In this document: piece after piece, positions 43,207-55,300 of the stretch
Layout: each line of letters starts with the position of its first letter
Position numbering within the stretch: the first letter of the stretch is position 1
DNA from: Prinia subflava
Lineage: Eukaryota > Chordata > Aves > Passeriformes > Cisticolidae
Direction: 5' to 3'
Length of the DNA: 64,000 bases
NCBI RefSeq assembly: GCF_021018805.1
Contig: NC_086259.1
Location: forward strand, 13,731,001-13,795,000
Notes under the pieces: generated by a model
Database searches by the model: none
What the model saw: only the letters and a program-made list of their open reading frames with translations
Told to the model about the DNA's origin: nothing
Position numbers and translations under genes: made by a program

Positions 43207-43551
43207 CCCTGTGGAAGACCCCTCATTCGACACCTCCTTGACCTGGAGCCTCGGATGCTGCCTCTGCTCTGCTCCTCCCAGAGCCCCATGGGCAGATCCC
43301 AAGGAAGGTGCAAAGGTGGGACAATGCCACTCCTTCCAGGACCAAACACAACCCCTTCCAGAACTGTGGGACTGTTTATGCCTGTGGAATCTTGTCTATC
43401 CGAAACGTCTGGCACCCTTTGCATGGGTGTGGGGTCAGACACAGCCCCCTGTGGCAGGCAGCTGTTGGGGGCACACACAGCCCTCCTTGCCCACAGGGCA
43501 GGTGAGGGCATCACCCTGTTTCTCTCGATTTGTATTTTTTCCTCAGCTTTC

Positions 43552-43580
43552 ATTAAACACCAGTTAATTCTCTAGCATTG
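43552..43580 (+). other. IL34: IL34 polyadenylation signal
   Basis: ATTAAA lies at 43552-43557, about 350 bp after the stop codon. An alternative AATAAA lies at 43627-43632. Either would give a short 3' UTR. Confidence 0.6.
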
Positions 43581-45044
43581 CAGCTCAGCTTCTGACTGGG
43601 TCCTGGGAGCCTCCAGTCTTACCCGAAATAAAGGACCAGCAAACAGAACCCCACTGCCTCCACTGCCTCCTCCTTTGGGGTGTCAGCCACCTCCTCACCG
43701 CTGTGGGGGAGAGACTCACTCTGATAAAGGGACTCCTGCCAAGCTGTCTCTGTCAGCCCCGGCTGCTTCCCCGGCAAGGAAACATCTGGATTTGTTTGTT
43801 GTGCTTGGCGGCGCAGTGCAGGCGGCACACTGGAGGGACTGGGGCTGCCTGGCTGCCTCCCTCTTCTACAGCTTACTTAGTTACCTTCATCAGCTATTAG
43901 AGACCTTAATTGGTGTGTTCATGGCTTAGGCTCATGAGTTCATGGGCACTGCAGCATGAGTGGAGGAATATCTTCCTCCTCCTCCTCTTCCTCCTCCTCC
44001 TCCTCCTCCTCCTCCTCCTCCTCTTCCTCCTCCTCCTTTTTCTTCTCCCTTCATGCCTAGTGATGATTCCTGTTTATATAAAGCCCATGACAGCTCATAT
44101 AAAACCCACCAGTGATGATCCACTGCTTGATAAGAGCTTTAACTAGAGGGACCCTTTCTCCCATCCCTGCTGACTTTAACAGAGCCCCTGTGTGGTCCAG
44201 GGACCCACCTGGGGCTGCTTCAGCCCTTGGGACTGAGCCCCAACCTCCCACTCCCTCATGTCAAAAGTGGGAATGATCCTTCATTCTCCTCCACTGTGGG
44301 AAAACAGAAGCTGTCCCTGCAAAATTACCCCTGCCAGGCTTCACAGAGCATCCCCACAGCAATGGGCTTGCCAAAACCCTGTGTGTCCAGCCCACTTGAG
44401 ATATTGTGCATTTTCTTCTGATCCCTCTTTTGAGAGATAGCTTCAAAAATGTCTGCTGAGAGCCTCTACGGGAATGCACTCACAGGATGGAGAATGGGAG
44501 CCTGTTTACAATATCTCCTGGTGCACTGTGAGGGATGGTTTCAGGGAGGGTCAGCCCAGAATGCCCTGCCCAGGTCTCAAAAGACATTTTTAGGCATGTG
44601 CTGAGACTTGGGAGATCTCCCACTGTGAAAGCCCCCAGATGCTAGAATAGGAAGAACCTTTGCTGGCCTTGAACCAGCAAGAAAAACGCCTCACAGCATC
44701 CTTGGGGTGGGCATGGAAAGGCCAGCTGTTTTTGGGGTTGGCAGACTCAGCAGGACAAGGGTTGAGTTTGGGGGCTGTCTGGGATGTCCTATAAGCAGTG
44801 TGGCTTATGGCCTTAGAGTGAGAATACCCAGGGGATTCTCCTGGCTCCAGGGGATGCCTTGGATTCAGGCCACACTTGGAGCATCCTTCCTTCTGCTGCC
44901 CTGGGCCCAATCAGCACACCAGGCCATGGGGGCAGTGAATCCAACTCTCATCTTCCAACCTGTGCATCCCTGTATCTATTCCCCTGACCATCCCCCCCTC
45001 CCTCTCCAGAATCAGAGTGAGCCTGGAAATGGCAATTAATTCAC
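43581..45044. other. Intergenic, IL34 to the dehydrogenase gene (convergent 3' ends)
   Basis: There is no gene evidence in either strand. The interval contains a (TCC)n tract at about 43976-44042. The two flanking genes are transcribed towards each other. Confidence 0.6.
43974..44045. repeat. (TCC)n simple repeat
   Basis: About 65 bp of nearly pure CCT/TCC triplets with a few TTCC interruptions, strongly pyrimidine on the plus strand. It generates a poly-Leu frame on plus and poly-Gly on minus, neither of which is a gene. Confidence 0.95.
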
Positions 45045-45083
45045 TTTAATTAATTATTTAAGCTCAGTGGGCATATGCTGCTC

Positions 45084-47489
45084 TCACCAGGGCAGCCTCT
45101 GGCCTCTCCAGTCCCAGAAGGTGCCATTGCTTGTGGCTGAGAGCTGGGCCAGCAGCTGCAGGACGCCCCGCACGCTCTCCTCCAATGTCACCGGGCCCTG
45201 TCGCACCCACGGGCAAGGGAAAAAGTGAGCCAAGATTCTCCATCCCAACACTCCCAATCCCACCCGTGGTATGGTGGAATGCCAGCTCCATCTGGGTTGG
45301 TTTGGGAGCAGCCAGAGATACTCCAGCAGCCAAGAGATGAGGCTTTGCACAAATTGATTGTCCCTCATTTGAGTGCTGAAAGGACGGAGGTTAATTTTTT
45401 CATTCCTAATTAAAAAGTGACTTATTTGTCAGCCAGAACAGGGTAAGGGACAGCCAAGTGCAGGACTGGGGTGCCCTCTGCTGACACATCATCAGGATGG
45501 GAAAGGAAATAAAAAACAGGGAAGAAATTGGATGGTTTGAGGGGAGAGTCTGGAATTGTCCCCTTGCAGTGGTGGCACAGCCACTGTGGGACCAAGGGAC
45601 TGCACAAATATAGGTGCACGGGGAAGGGATGTCCATGGTCAAGGATGCCTCAGGAAGGGATATTCATGGGAAAGGGATGTCCATGGGAAGAAATGCCCTA
45701 TGAAGTGGTTCCCATGGGAAGGGGTGTCTGTGGGAGGGAATGTTTCTGAGAAGGGATTTCTTTGTGAAAGGATGACCCTGAGAAGGGATGTTCATAGGAA
45801 GGGGTGGCCTTGGGAAGGGATGCTCCTGGGAAAGGATGGCCCCAAGAATGGATACCCGTGGGACCTTGCTGAGCTAGGATGGCCATGCACTTCCCATCAC
45901 TCACCATCCCCTGCTCCAAGGGAGGTGTCACATGTCCGGGATCCACAGACACACAGAGGATCCCGCTGCTCCCGTACTCCAGGGCCAGGCACTTGGTGAG
46001 CATGTTCAGAGCAGCCTGGGAGGATAAATTCCCCTCCTTACCATCATGGTCTGGCAATGCCATGGCCAGTGCTGGAGGTCCTCCTCTGGGAGGAGGTGAC
46101 CCCCAAATTCCTCCCCATCCTCTCAGTGGAGATACCTTGCTGCAGCGGTAGCAGATGTCCTGCCTCTCCTCCCAGGCCTCTGCAACCTCGATGGAGCCCA
46201 GGATGCTGGAGATGTTGATGATGGCAGCTCTGCTGCAGCTCATCTCACGCTGCCCTTTGGCCTCAGCCGCCTCCTTCAGCAGGGGCAGGAAGGCCTGCAG
46301 GGGATGAGATCTCAGGCATCACCATCCTCTTCCTCCCTGTTCCCAGTGTCTGGGGCAGAGGCTGCCCGTGTCCTCACCTGGCTGGTCTGCAGGGGCCCGA
46401 TGGTGTTGGTGGTGTAGACGAGGCTCATGTTCTCTGCAGTCTCGGTGGCCAAGGTGCTGTGGCGCGTGGTGCTGGTATTGTTAACCAGGAGATTGATGCC
46501 AGAATTTCCCACCTCCTCCCTCACCCTCCTGACTGCTGCCTTGATGCTGTTGGGATCTGTCACATCTGCAAGGGGACAGGAGGGTTTGGGGACAGGCTGG
46601 TGGCCACAACCCTGGCAAGATGCCGTAGGACATGGCAGGAGGCAACTCCCAGCCATTGAGTGTCACCCTGGTCCCATCAGTGACCTGGTTGAGCTAAGCC
46701 AAACCAAGGGACTCACCTGCTTGGTGGCATTTCCTGGAGCCACCCACAGTGGCAATTAAATCTTAAGCTTCATCCCATTCCCGCCCCAGCACTTACCTAA
46801 AGGCAGGATCATGACGTTGGGAAAGCCCAAAGCCACCTCATTGACAGCCTAGGTGGAGAAAGCAGAGGGAGAGGGCTCACTTGGGAGGTGGCACCTGCAC
46901 CTGCCGGGGTGGGAAGAGGGTGGCCCCTCATGTCACAGCTGACAGGTTACAACAAGATCCAGTGGGAGCAATTTGAGATGAGTTGCTGCATCTGCACCTG
47001 GCTGAGCCCAGCAGCTTCAAAGCTCCCAGCAGCGATGCCCCCGGCACAGGGGCTGCCAGCAACCCCCCCTGCACTCCCCATCATGCACATACCTGTGCCA
47101 AGAGATGCAAAAAAAGTAAATACATACATATTTAATGCATTTATAGGTATTTTTAATATTTAGTACAGATATATGTATTTTTGTTTTATATCTGTATATC
47201 TATATTTATATACACATATATTTTTCCATTCCATTCATAGTGCAGGATGCTGGCACTCAGGCTCCAAATTCCAGGTGGGATTGTGGCATCCCCAGGCACC
47301 CATCCCAGAGCTGACTCCCTCCTGCTCCCCCCACGCCGGTGCCCTCCCTACCTTGCCCTGGGGGTCCAGGCAAGCAGCGAAGATGTGCCGAGGCGGGCTG
47401 GGCTGCTCCAGCAACCCCTTCAGCAGCCCCAGGCCCAGCCCCCCATCGCAGCCGGTCAGCAGGACACTGCCCACGCTGAGCCCCTCCAT
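45084..47489 (-). CDS. Short-chain dehydrogenase/reductase of the C-factor / sniffer type (6 exons, 253 residues)
   Basis: This is an NAD(P)-dependent Rossmann-fold oxidoreductase; its substrate is unknown. Coding exons in transcript order: 47352-47489, 46797-46848, 46378-46565, 46136-46294, 45905-46015, 45084-45197. They sum to 762 nt with consistent phases and GT-AG borders. The cofactor motif is TGCDGGLG (residues 12-19), in place of the usual TGxxxGIG. LDVTDPNSI precedes LLVNNTS (residues 89-95), where most members have NNAG. The active site is present as N117, NISS (153-156) and Y175-x-x-x-K179 (YRCSK), and VDPG follows at 203-206. The protein ends FWDWRGQRLPW, typical of C-factor-like proteins. 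The start MEGLSVGSVLLTG puts the nucleotide motif at the normal distance from the N-terminus; an in-frame upstream ATG at 47615 would add 42 residues without family character. A possible ATTAAA signal lies at 45045-45050. Confidence 0.88.
45620..45865. repeat. Degenerate minisatellite, about 18-bp unit, in the last dehydrogenase intron
   Basis: Imperfect repeats of ATGGGAAGGGATGTCC fill about 245 bp (for example near 45659, 45677, 45713, 45785 and 45815). The intron is otherwise unremarkable. Confidence 0.8.
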
Positions 47490-47829
47490 CCCCGCTGCTC
47501 TCCACAGCCGGTTGTGCTGCCCCAGCGAGGTTTGGAAATCGGCCTCGATAATCCGGGAGGTGGCAACGCTGCGGGTGCTGCTGGGATGGGTGGAGGCAGG
47601 GGACACCGCCTGCACCGCCTCTCCTGGAGGGGATGGGGCAGCAGGACCTTCCTCTGCGTCCCAGGGTCACCCACTGCCTTGACCATGGGGTTGTTGCACC
47701 CCTCCATTCCCCAAAACACCCCCCTCAAGCCATGGGAACTCCAAAGGGGTAATGGTACCTTCCCACCTCTTCCCCATTACTGGGGTGAGCCCAGAGAACC
47801 AGAACATCCACAGGAGTGCAGGCAAGGCT

Positions 47830-49326
47830 ATTAATTACAGTACAACCTTTATTAATACTGGAATCTTCACAGTGCATTCGTTACTTGTAGCAGTGACTAT
47901 GGAAAACAGGGGAGGGGGAAGGGGAATTACCACCAGAAAAAAAAAAGGGAAAAAAAAAGAAAAAGAAAAAAAAAAAAAAAAAGACGGAATGAAAGAAAGA
48001 GAAAGAAACGTGGCAGAGGGACAGGGAGAGGGGGAGCGGAGGCAGAGGCAGGAACACGAGGGGGAAAAATAAATTAAAAAAAAAAGAAAAGAATAAGGAC
48101 CAAGTTAACAACAGCACCAGAAAAGTTACTTCAGTCGAAAGACAGGTCAGGTTTTTTTCTTTTCCAAAGAATTTTTGTTTTCTGTACAAAATAAGAGACC
48201 CCCTCCCTCAAACCCAAACATTTGTCACTTGGCCTCAGCGGTTCTGGGCAGGAGAAGGGGAAAGGGGGAGAACTAAATTGTTATTCCTAAGAGGGAGGGC
48301 TGGGGGGCTGCGATGCAACAGACAGCAGGGTGGCAGGGGCTATGTACAGCGGGGGGCCGCGGGGTTGTGCTTTCCTCCAGCCGCCGGCAGAAATCAGCTG
48401 CTTTGCTTGGGGCTCTGAGTCAAACCTCCTGTGCCTGGACCCACCTCGGAGCAGACCCTGCACAGGGCCTGTGGGTGCTGAGGGACAGTGAGGGGGTTTG
48501 CAGGGGGTCCCGAGTGATCCTTGTGAGGGGGGGCAAAGTGGAGGTTCAGAATCCTCAGTCCCTGCACCCTGGTGTCCCCCCAAGACAGACGGGATTGCAG
48601 TGCCTGTACCCCCAGCCCCCCCACCCTCTCACATGTCCCCCATTTCTTCTTCCCCCCCTGCACCCACTGCCCATTGCTTCTGCCCCCTGGCAGGAGGCTG
48701 AGCTGTGCTGGCCCCAAGCAGGCAGCTGGGGGGAATGGGACCAGGGCCCCCCACTCCTGGTGCTCCTGGTGCTCCGTGGCTGCCACAGCCCTGCTGGCAC
48801 CTCCTCTCCTGCTGCGGCTGGGGCCACCCGCCTGCGCCCGGGGGAAGAAAACAGAGAGGGAGAGCGAGAGGGGAAAGGGAAAAGAGAAACAAAGGGAAAG
48901 AGGTGAAAAAGAGGAAAGGAAAAAAAAAGAGGAAAACAGAAGGGAGAAGAAAAAGAGTAAGGAAAAGAAGAGGAGGTAAAAAGAAAGAAAAGAGGACAAG
49001 AAGAGGAAAAGAAGAAAAATGGGAAAACAAAGAAAATAAAAAAAGAGAAGGAAAAGAGATATAAGAAGAACAAAAGAAAAAAGCAGAAAAAATAGGAAAA
49101 AGAAGAGGAGAAAATGTGAAAAAGAGCAGAAAGAGGGCCAAAGAGAGCAAGTGAAGGAGGGATGTAGGGAGAGGGCAGAGCAGGAGGAGACAGAGGGGCA
49201 GGAAGCAGGGGGCACCGGGGAGGGACAGGGCAGCGGGTGCCGGCGGGTGGGGGTCCCAGGGCGGGGCAGCCGTTGCCCCGGGGGTCCATTGGCCCCGGCG
49301 GGCGCGTCCCCGCGGGCCGGGGCTCA
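47830..49326 (-). other. MTSS2: MTSS2 3' UTR with polyadenylation signal and pyrimidine-rich tracts
   Basis: Downstream of the MTSS2 stop (49327-49329) about 1.5 kb is non-coding, up to an AATAAA on the minus strand (plus TTTATT, 47848-47853). Two long tracts are almost purely purine on the plus strand, at about 47930-48080 and 48840-49150, so the mRNA would carry long C/U-rich stretches. These tracts produce long Phe/Leu/Ser frames (for example 48394-49215 minus) that are not genes. Confidence 0.75.
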
Positions 49327-52300
49327 TCACGATATCCGCGGGGCCGACCTGTCGTTGGTGACGGTCCTGCGCAGGCGCACCCCGCGCCGGATGGCCACCA
49401 GCATGTCTTCGGCCGGGGGGTCCATGGAGGCCGCGGGGGGCGGCGCGGGGGTCTCCTCGCTGGGGCCGGAGCCCACGAGGGCGGTGGGGAAGGGGAACTG
49501 GCCTTCCCCCAGGGCGTGGGCGCCGGCCACCAGCTCCCCAATCTTCTCCACCAAACTGTGCCGGTTGGCAGCCAGCTGTTGGTCCTCCTCTTCCTCAGCG
49601 GAGAGGTGCTGGCCGGCCCCGGGGTAGACAGAGATCTCCATGGCACCGCCACCCCAGGCAGTGTTGGGAAGGCTCAGCCGCTTGGGCGAAGCTTTGGCAA
49701 AATCCAGGGGGTTCGGAGAGGCATCGTCGGCGTAGAAGACGCACTCCTCACTGCCCACCCGCGTGGGGCCAGCGTAGCCGGGCGAGTCGGGCACCGTGGG
49801 GGTCTTCACAGGGACGATGGGGGGTCGGATGGGGATGGGGCCAGCGTTGGAGAGCGTACGGCGGACCGAGGGCTTGGTGGAGGGCGTGCGGCGGATGGTG
49901 GCCACCCCCGGGGTGGTGCCGGCCGGTAGGTTGGTGCCGGTGGGCAGCCCAGCGGTGGAGGCAGGACGCTTGGTCTGGATCATCCGCCGGTAGTTCTGGG
50001 CGATGTTGCTGTTGCGTGGGATGGTGGAGGACTTGTCGAAATCACTCTGGGGGTCACACTCCACGTCACCGTTCACTGAGTAGCAGTCGTAGTCGGAGCC
50101 TGGGGAGGGAGCAGCACCATCAGTGTGGATGGAGAGGCAGCGGGGGCCAAGCCCAACCATGCCACCAAAGCCAGCCCCAGCCACCTCCATCACAGCACAA
50201 CAGCAACCAAATTCAAGTGCCATGATCGTCACACAACCACTACTGTCCCAGTCATTGGTGGCACAACTTGCTCACCATCAAAACCAAACACCACCACTGG
50301 AACGAAACCTCAATCACCCCAACCATCACACTGAAATCGCAACCAAACCCAACTGTCACCATCACAACCACCTCAGCCACGGCCATCACAACACGATCAC
50401 AGCCAACCTCCACTGTCACCACCACGTGCTCATAACTGGCTCAGCCATCATCACACCAACATCACGACAGACGTGGTTACTTCATCTCCAACTACCGTCT
50501 CTGTTGCCATCACCTACCCTCTGCCACAATCTCCACCTGTACTCAACCTCTGCACACAGACACATCAACACATCACCACAAACCATAACCTGTTACAGCA
50601 CTTCCTGGCACAACTGCACCCACTGAGTCCCAGCTAACACCCAAATAACCATGAAAAGCTGTGATTATTTGTGGTACCCCACCAGCCCCTACACAGTACG
50701 AGCACAGCCCAATGCTATGACACCCAGAGCACACAAATGTGCCTCAGGACCACCAAAATTTGTGCTGTACACCTTCCCACTCTAAGTGCCATTTCAGGTG
50801 GTCCCAGGTACCCCCTGTGCCAGTACCTTGGGAAGGGATGGTGTCCTCAGAGCAGGAGGGGGTGGTGGTCTGCGTGCTGTAGCCACTGGAGTACTGCAGC
50901 GAGTCCCGGCTGCTCTTCTGGTGCTCCAAGCTCAGCCCACGGGTCAAGACCATGGCCAGGTCACTGGCGGCAGGGGACACCTCCTCCCCATGCTGCTGGG
51001 GCAAGGGGCACTATCAGCACCCTGGTTCCTCCTCTGGGAGTCCCCAGGAGCCCCCCACCTCTGCGCCCTCCCTGCTGCAGCCGGTACCTTGGCGGCAATT
51101 GTAGCCGGTGACATCCGGGGCCTGGGAGCATCCTCAGCACCGACGCCTGGGTACCCCCCAGCAGGAGAGCCCATCTCGGCCTCCCGCAGGTGCTCCACAC
51201 GGTCCTTGCGCCGCTGCAGGGTGGGGACCACTGGCTGGTCATAGGGGCTGGCCTTGGACCAGTCCTGCAACGGGCAAGGCATGCGGTTCATGCTGGTGAC
51301 ACTGGAACTGTGAGTGTGGCAGGAGGGGTCTCAAGCTGACGTTCCCCGTTTCGAGCCATGGGTGCTGCTCAGGATGCCCTGCCCCATGCAGGAATGGAGG
51401 GGAGGGTCTGGGGGCTGAACCCCATGAAGTGAGGGGGGAAACGTGTGAAATGCAACCCTGATGGGATGGCAAGGACTAACCGAGGTGGGGGAGCTGCACT
51501 CGCTAACTGACTGGCAGGTTTCGGATGCCTCTGAGGACGCCGAGCTGGAGGACTTCTGCTGTGCCGTGACGAGCCGAGAGCCAGAAGGTGAGAGAAGAGG
51601 CAGTTAGCAAGCAAAGCCAGAGCCATGATCCCAGTTAGAGCAGCACCCACAGCTCCCCTGGATGAGCAAGGCCCCCAGCCCTCCTCCCCTCTGGCGCTGG
51701 ATGCAGGATGGCAAGCAGGATGTGACCTCGGCAGTGGGGTCGGTCAAGAATTAGGATGATGCACTGCCCCAACCCTTCCCCATTCTCACCCCAAGCCGAG
51801 CAAAGCCAACAGGTATTTTGGGGAGTGGGGACCTTGCTGGGTTGGTGATGCCAGGTTAGTGTGGACAGGTGGGAATGGCAATTCCCTGGGGATCCTGGAG
51901 CATCCTTGGCACTGGGGATGGTGCAGCATGAAGGGGAAGCTTTGCTCCATGCTGCCTGGTGGGTGACTGGCACAAACTGGGTATTATGGGGCTGCGGTGA
52001 TGGGGAAACACCCTGTGCCCCATCCCTGGCGGAATTCAGGGATGGGGTTTCTCTGTCGTGCGGCCCAGGATGCCCCCAGGTATGGCAGACACCATATTCC
52101 CAGTATTTTTTTCCCGTGATGCCAACACAGATGGAAATACTGAGGGTGGGTGTCATCACCTCTGCACCGGGCCCTTGTGGTGCACCCAGCACCACCCACC
52201 CATTCTACGGAAGAAGAAACTGAGGCACGGAAGTCGGCAGCAGGGCCCACCCTCCCTGTACCTGGCTGGTGATGTCCGAGGGCATGGGGGAAGGCGGTTT

Positions 52301-55300
52301 GGAGTAAGCGGCGTCCTGGGAGATGAAGCCGGAGTCGTGGGAGGAGACGCTGGAGAGGCGGGTGGCGGCGGCAGGGGGCTGTGCCAGGCTGCGGTAGCGA
52401 TAGGTGGAACTGGGTGAGCAGGTCTGAGCCCCGCCGGGCCACGCCATGCCACCCTTGGCACTGCTAACGCTGCTGGGGGGGCGCCGGGGGGACGGGGACA
52501 CGCCGGTGGGGAGGACAAAGGAAGGAAAAGACAGTTTAAGACAGAGGTTCGGAGGTGGCAGGATGGCCAGCAGCCTGCCACACATCCCAACCTAGGGAAA
52601 CTGAGGCACGGAGTCCTCCTGGGGTAGTCCCTTTGACGCCAGGGGTGGCCCTGTGGCAGGGAACAGGCTGGGGACAGGACAGAGGTGGTATGCTTGCCCC
52701 CAGACACTCATGCACAGCACACATCGACCCCAGGCCCCCATCCTGCCCCACAGGTCCACCAGCCCTGCCCAGTGCACCAAGACCAATTCCTTCATATTAA
52801 TGGGAGCCACTTGCCCATGTGGACATGAGAAGGTGGACATGCACCTTGTGAGCATCCCCAAAGGCCGTAAGCATCATTAACCCACTGAGGTTAACGAAGA
52901 GGTCTGGATTTCCTGGCTGTGGTTGGGTGTGGAGCCCACCTCACCATACCTGCACATGCTGGACTTGCGGGAGCTGGAGCTGCTGGGCGAGGACGGTGGC
53001 GTCTGGTAGGACCAGCTGTAGTCAGAGCCCTTCAGGTCCTTGATCACCTGCAGGAAAGATTGGGTCTAAGTCCTCCTAAAGATGCTCCCCTGCTCCCTTG
53101 ACCCCTGGCTCGCCCCTACTGACCTGCTCACTGGCGGGGGGCAACTTGTGGGGCTCAGCGGTGAGCACCACCAGGTCCTCGATGATGCCCTGCAGGTGGG
53201 TGATCTCGCCCAGCATGGTGAGCTCCCCGTTCTGAGGACACACAGGAGAGAGCATCAGCACCCACTGGGCAGAAGCAGCAACCCCTGACCCTCCCAGCCC
53301 CCAACACTCACCACCACGGGCTGCAGGAAGGTGATGAAGGTGCAGAAGCGGCCCCGCTCCTCGATGAGCGCTTTGCGGACCGCCTGCTTCTCCGTCTCCT
53401 CCAGCAGCAGGTACATGTCATTGACATCCTGCAGGGCATTGTCCAGCTGGGGCTGCAGGTCCCCCTTCCCTGTGACATGGGGCACTGTCAGCGCTGGGCT
53501 CTCCTGGCACCCTCCCAGTCTGCTGGCGGTGCCACTGCCAAGCCAAGGCCATTCCCCCAGCTTGGGGACATCACCCCATCCTCACATTCCGGCAGATACC
53601 ATAGGTCTCCCACTGTGCCCATATTCCTGGAAGGCCCAGGAGCACCCTCACCCCACAGCAGCCCTGGGCAGGGGGCTCCTCTGCCACCCCATCCCCATCC
53701 CTGGCACCCGGGACCAGAGGATCCCTTGGGCTGCCACACGGGGGGGCTGGCATCGCCTCAGGATATGGGGTGCAGGCTAAGCTAAGCTAAAAGCAGGGTG
53801 AGGGTGGGAACAGGGAGCGGATGGACGGACAGACAGACAGAGGCTGGGGAGACTGGGGGAGAAGATGAGGAAGCAGAGAGGGGGCCGGTGGTGGGGGGCA
53901 GCAGTTCACTTACCAAGTAGCTCTACAGGAAGGATGTGGAGGGGAGGGAAGAGAGAAGGAGACAGAGAAAACGTGTGAAAAGAGGCCAAAGGCTGGGGCG
54001 CGTGCCCCGCCTCCCCACCACCCTGGGGCCGTGCCCGCACCTCCCTTTCTACGGGGGGCAGCAGGACCCCCCTAGTGCCCACCCCCCAGTTGGCAGTGCC
54101 ACAGCCGGGATACCGGCCCTGGCTAGGGGTGCTGCGGAGGGGCTGGTGGGGGCACCCCCCAGGAGACCCCCTCTCACCTTTGCGAGCCTTTTTCTGGAGC
54201 TTGAGGGTGTCAGAGGACTTTTTCTTGATCTCATGGCGTGCTCGCTTGTACTCTGGGGGTGCAGAAGTGCTGTCAGAGGGGAGCCCCGCCCAGCAGCCCA
54301 GCCGCCCCGCACGGATCCATCCCGTCTCCCTCGTACCTTTCGCATGGTCCTTGTCCAGCTGGTTGGCAGTTTTCTTCCAGTCCTCAATCCTGTCCTGCAA
54401 AGGGTTTATCAGGCTCTCCATGAGGGCGCTGGAGCAGGGAGAGAGAAGCAGAGAGTGTGGGGAGCGCCAGAGCCAGGGGGGAGCCATTCCCCCATCCCAT
54501 GCCCAGCCAACATCCAGCATCCCCTTCTTCAGCAAAGGATGAGCCTGCCCAGGCCGTGTCACCAACGCCTGCAGGTTTGGAGCAAAGCTGATCCCGGTCC
54601 TGCTTACTTGGTGAACTGCCGGAGCTTGGCCTCGATGCTGCGGTGCCGCATGCACATCCGGGTCAGCGCCGAGCCAATGTCCCTTGTGGCACCTGGAGGG
54701 GAGCAAAGCGCCACTGACAAGGGGCAGGGACACCCCCACAGCAGCCCCAGCCCAGTTTGTGCAGTGGGAGCAGGGTGGCTTGTGACAGGGACGAGCAGCG
54801 CTGGTTTGCACTGGACATTGGGGACACTTTATGCAGGGGGTGGCTTGTTTTTTTCCCACGATAAATCCACGAATAAATCATCACCCACTAACTAATACAT
54901 GAAACACTAAATATCTCTTCTGGAGGCTTTGAAATTAGAACCCGCTCCCATTTTTTTTTTCTGGTTTGTCTTAAATTTGGCACTGGGGGGCCAGGGGAGG
55001 GAAAGGATGAGGTACTCTGGCTTAGTTCCAGGCAGTCAGCTCTGTTCCACACCTCCACGCACAATCTCGAGTGGATAAAAAGGGAATCCAAACTCCTCGG
55101 GGGGGATATTTGCGAGCAGCAGATAGCAGGAGCATCCTTTTTAGGTGAAACCGCTGTTAACGCTGAAGCCTAAGGATGGCCACATGGTGGCAGTGCTGCT
55201 GGCAAATCCCAGGAAAAATGGCAATCAAAAATCCTTGGGTGCAAACTAAGGAGTGACATTCGGCCTTTCTCTCCCCTAAAAAACCCTCCAAAAACACCTC

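Noticed and set aside
48394..49215. 273-residue minus-strand frame rich in Phe, Leu and Ser
   Set aside because: It is produced by the pure purine/pyrimidine tract in the MTSS2 3' UTR; it has no start context, splice or domain evidence.
50123..50626. His/Thr/Asn-rich 167-residue plus-strand frame
   Set aside because: Translation of the ACCATCAC minisatellite inside an MTSS2 intron, on the opposite strand to the gene.
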